DNA of 7,069 nt from Alphaproteobacteria bacterium. GTDB lineage: Bacteria; Pseudomonadota; Alphaproteobacteria; Rs-D84. The position numbers were made by a program, and so were the translations under genes. The DNA lies in assembly GCA_016301865.1 (NCBI GenBank), contig JAEDOP010000035.1:1-7069 (forward strand), written 5' to 3'. Position 1 is the first letter of the stretch, and every line of letters starts with the position of its first letter. Below are positions 4,837 to 7,069 of this stretch, one piece after another. The notes under the pieces are model-generated. The model had not been told where the DNA came from. It searched no databases and saw only the letters and a program-made list of their open reading frames with translations.

Positions 4837-6192
4837 TTGTATTCTGAACGTGGAAATTTTTTGCTTCAAGCCCTGTTGGCGGTGGGGCTGATTTTTGCGT
4901 TCGTACCATTTATGTCGCGCCAGATGGCGGGACGTGACACCGACGCGCGTATGTACGCCACCACGCGCCAGGTTGATATTGCCCAAACGGCCGCCCGCAT
5001 ATTTATTCGCGAAAATGCGCGCGATATTCCATACGAAACAACGGTTGTGTCCGGAAATGATTTTGGCGATATGCTTGAACCATATGGCTTGCCACTGGGG
5101 TTTGTGCCACGTACCGCCCTGGGCCAGGATATATCCTTGGTCTTGCACAAAACACCGCTTGCGGTATCTGCGTACCTGGAATTGACAGGTGGTGATTTAT
5201 CCGGTGTTCAGCGTGCAGAATTGGTTCGGCGAATTGGTTTTTATGCATCTGATGTTGAAAATAATGTACGTGTTGGTATTGAATTGGCGGATATTTATTC
5301 AGACATTGTCCGACGGAACGAACCGAATCTGGAATCCAGTGGTTTCCTGGCGGATTTGGATATGGGTGGTTTTGTCTTTAATAATTCAGGTAACCTGTTT
5401 GCTGTGCGTGGTGAATTTGACAGCGCCCAGTTTGATACATTGACTGTTTCAGGAATTGAATCTGGTAAAAAAATCCGCAATAACATTCGTGATTTGTTTG
5501 CACCCAAAACCATATTTCAAAGCAAGACCGGCGAATCGGCATTAACATTAACGCGTGGCACATTGTTTGCGGACAGTGTTGACACCAAAACAATTTCCAT
5601 GTTTGGCGATACTGGCAATTTTATTGCCCGTAACGCATCTGTTTATGAATTGGCCATGACGGCGGGACATACATCGTTCACAGGGGCAGGCAATTGGAAC
5701 GTTCGTGGCAACGTGGTGTCAAATAATATCAATTTCACGGTCGAACGTTTGGATATTTCGTCTTACCTTAATACCACCCGCGGTCAAGATGTGTTTATTG
5801 ACGCAGATACACTGACGTACAACAGTAAATCTGGGATTGAGGTTGGAACACTCTATACCTCGAACATAACTTTACGCGACCAAACATCAAATGCCTTAAA
5901 CGATGGTGCGTCTGGTTTTGTATTGATTGATATTCGCCCCGGTGGCACAACGCTGTTGCCAGATGTGTGGGTATCGAACATAAACAATGATGCATTTGAA
6001 ATAATTTCAGACGCCGCCATTGATGATGGAAAAACGGAAAACTGTGCATCGATTATCAAAGAATTCGAAGGTGTGTATAACAAACAATCGTTATCCCAGT
6101 ATTTGATTTGTCAGTATGTATATTGGCAACGTCTGGAAAAAAGAATTGATATCAAACAATGTTTAATGGCGGGGCGCAGTGACTGTATTTAA
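4837..6192 (+). CDS. PilV-like minor pilin / pilus tip adhesin
   Basis: A 451-residue protein starting at TTG behind a strong AGGAGG. The N-terminus is prepilin-like: leader MYSERG, expected cleavage after Gly6, then a hydrophobic helix (7-27) followed by a charged amphipathic helix. Residue +5 is Gln11 instead of the usual Glu. Residues 78-142 (MLEPYGLPLGF, TALGQDISLVL, SAYLELTGG, VRRIGFYASD) match my recollection of the shufflon-type N-terminal domain of PilV, the IncI1 thin-pilus tip adhesin. From about 173 (DLDM) to 390 the chain is Asn/Thr/Gly/Ser-rich with short alternating beta-like segments, suggesting a beta-helix or tip domain. All four cysteines lie in the last 50 residues (403, 425, 442, 450), suggesting disulfides. 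It is first in a unit with the overlapping gene at 6179. Prepilin architecture is clear; the PilV assignment is likely but rests on pattern, not a search. Confidence 0.72.
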   Translation: MYSERGNFLLQALLAVGLIFAFVPFMSRQMAGRDTDARMYATTRQVDIAQTAARIFIRENARDIPYETTVVSGNDFGDMLEPYGLPLGFVPRTALGQDISLVLHKTPLAVSAYLELTGGDLSGVQRAELVRRIGFYASDVENNVRVGIELADIYSDIVRRNEPNLESSGFLADLDMGGFVFNNSGNLFAVRGEFDSAQFDTLTVSGIESGKKIRNNIRDLFAPKTIFQSKTGESALTLTRGTLFADSVDTKTISMFGDTGNFIARNASVYELAMTAGHTSFTGAGNWNVRGNVVSNNINFTVERLDISSYLNTTRGQDVFIDADTLTYNSKSGIEVGTLYTSNITLRDQTSNALNDGASGFVLIDIRPGGTTLLPDVWVSNINNDAFEIISDAAIDDGKTENCASIIKEFEGVYNKQSLSQYLICQYVYWQRLEKRIDIKQCLMAGRSDCI

Positions 6193-7069
6193 AACGAATA
6201 TTTTTTCAAATCAAAATCGTGGTGCCAGTATTACCGAAGTTTTATTGGCCATGGCCATTATTGCCACTGCCACCCCATTTGTTTACAGCCAAATTGCGAA
6301 AACAAATCATACCATCCATGACATAGCGGTCGCGCGTCGCGTTATGTCAACACGTGATAACGCATTGAACTTTATCCGCATGAACCAGGACAAGTGGCCA
6401 ACCCCCGCACAAATTCGATTAGATGATACAGAATTGGCGGCTATATCACCTGATGCAGTGGCGGGTTTAATTGATAAATATTCTGTTAGCGGTGCGGTGA
6501 TAACTGATGTTTATTTGGCGTTTGAATTGGCAGATGAACAATTACGCACAAATAAAATTGCGCGTCATATTGGTGGTGATGCGGCGGTTGTTGCCCCAGA
6601 TAATATTGCATATGGTAATACGTGGGCGGTGGCTGCGCCTGATTTTATGCCGGGGGATTTGGTCTATCGCATATCGCGTGATGTTGCGGGTATTGATACA
6701 TCGCGATATTTGCACCGCGCCACATCTGGCGAAGATAAACTGAATGTCATGGAACGTGATTTAGATATGGCGCGTTATCATGTGTATAATGTGGCGACCG
6801 CGTCTGCAAAGTCTGCGCGTATAAAAAATGGGAACGCGACATTTGTCGATACAGATTCAGCCACGGCCAATACAATATATTTTTCATCAGGCGCAAACAT
6901 AGACGGCACAGATGTATCTGTTGGTAACCTGCGTGTGTTGGGCGATATGTCGGGCTTTCGCAATGTGTACGCCGATAATATCAATGGCGATAAATTCACG
7001 ACAACTGGCCGTATAATAACAGACCGTGCAACAATATTAGATTCTGTAAACGTGTCTGGTGATTTTGTT
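6179..7069 (+). CDS. Second PilV-like minor pilin / adhesin (3' partial)
   Basis: An open frame of 297 codons runs to the right edge from GTG at 6179. It overlaps the preceding gene by 14 nt, with GGCGGGG (6168-6174) as ribosome site. No ATG lies upstream of the prepilin segment, so GTG is the natural start. The leader has 15 residues ending RG, with cleavage after Gly15 (RG|ASITEVLL), Glu20 at +5, and a hydrophobic helix to about residue 36. Residues 95-140 (LIDKYSVSGA, VYLAFELAD, IARHIGGDAA) align with the region GLPLGF...AYLELTGG...VRRIGFYAS of the upstream protein, so the two are probably diverged paralogues. A DLDM motif (194-197) again marks entry to an Asn/Gly/Thr-rich beta-repeat region (for example NVYADNINGDKF, then TTTGRIITDRA), which continues past the window. 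The frame extends cleanly to the last base with no stop. Confidence 0.75.
   Translation, partial: MTVFKTNIFSNQNRGASITEVLLAMAIIATATPFVYSQIAKTNHTIHDIAVARRVMSTRDNALNFIRMNQDKWPTPAQIRLDDTELAAISPDAVAGLIDKYSVSGAVITDVYLAFELADEQLRTNKIARHIGGDAAVVAPDNIAYGNTWAVAAPDFMPGDLVYRISRDVAGIDTSRYLHRATSGEDKLNVMERDLDMARYHVYNVATASAKSARIKNGNATFVDTDSATANTIYFSSGANIDGTDVSVGNLRVLGDMSGFRNVYADNINGDKFTTTGRIITDRATILDSVNVSGDFV

Noticed and set aside
6507..6743. 78-residue plus-strand open frame
   Set aside because: It is an out-of-frame shadow of the second PilV-like gene, whose frame is open from 6179 to 7069 with a prepilin motif.
4837..7069. Active shufflon (invertible PilV C-terminal segments)
   Set aside because: No recognisable sfx-type inverted recombination repeats and no rci-type recombinase are visible. 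The tail of the first protein is a single open frame, so only the PilV-like protein architecture is supported.

Overview
The window looks like chromosomal DNA from an uncultured alphaproteobacterium, possibly one of the gut-associated lineages. Three things point there: a DUF4167-type small protein (an alphaproteobacterial family), a VirD4-type coupling protein of the kind common in that class, and a pilin whose processing site reads SGRSLIEV, a form I recall from gut Alphaproteobacteria. This placement is inference; no rRNA or tRNA is present to fix it.

Layout. (1) 1-1278, plus: C-terminal two thirds of a type IV secretion coupling ATPase (VirD4/TraG), cut by the left edge and followed by a strong intrinsic terminator. 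(2) 1279-1575: an intergenic stretch with a palindromic, repeat-like segment, closed by a second copy of the same terminator. (3) 4286-1576, minus: a tightly coupled three-gene operon of dnaX (DNA polymerase III tau/gamma), a type IVb (PilS-like) pilin and an OmpA-family lipoprotein. The junctions are TAATG and TAA-ATG. A good promoter lies just upstream of dnaX and the second terminator ends the operon. (4) 4686-4375, minus: a DUF4167-like small gene with its own terminator. (5) 4687-4836: a divergent promoter region containing a perfect TTACG-A-CGTAA palindrome. (6) 4837-7069, plus: two overlapping genes for large pilin-like proteins with an N-terminal prepilin segment and a long beta-rich C-terminal region, resembling PilV/shufflon-type minor pilin tip adhesins. 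The first starts with TTG. The second starts with GTG, overlaps the first by 14 nt and runs off the right edge.

How it fits together. Three prepilin-like proteins (one PilS-like, two PilV-like) and an OmpA-type lipoprotein surround a core replication gene, next to a T4SS coupling protein. The IncI-type thin pilus used in conjugation combines PilS, PilV and a T4SS, so the locus may encode part of a chromosomal type IVb pilus or adhesin system. Missing from the window are the prepilin peptidase, assembly ATPase, platform protein and secretin. The most noteworthy points are the PilV-like pair, a +5 Gln in the first of them, the dnaX-pilin-ompA operon, a candidate programmed -1 frameshift site in dnaX, and loss of the usual peptidoglycan-binding Arg in the OmpA domain.
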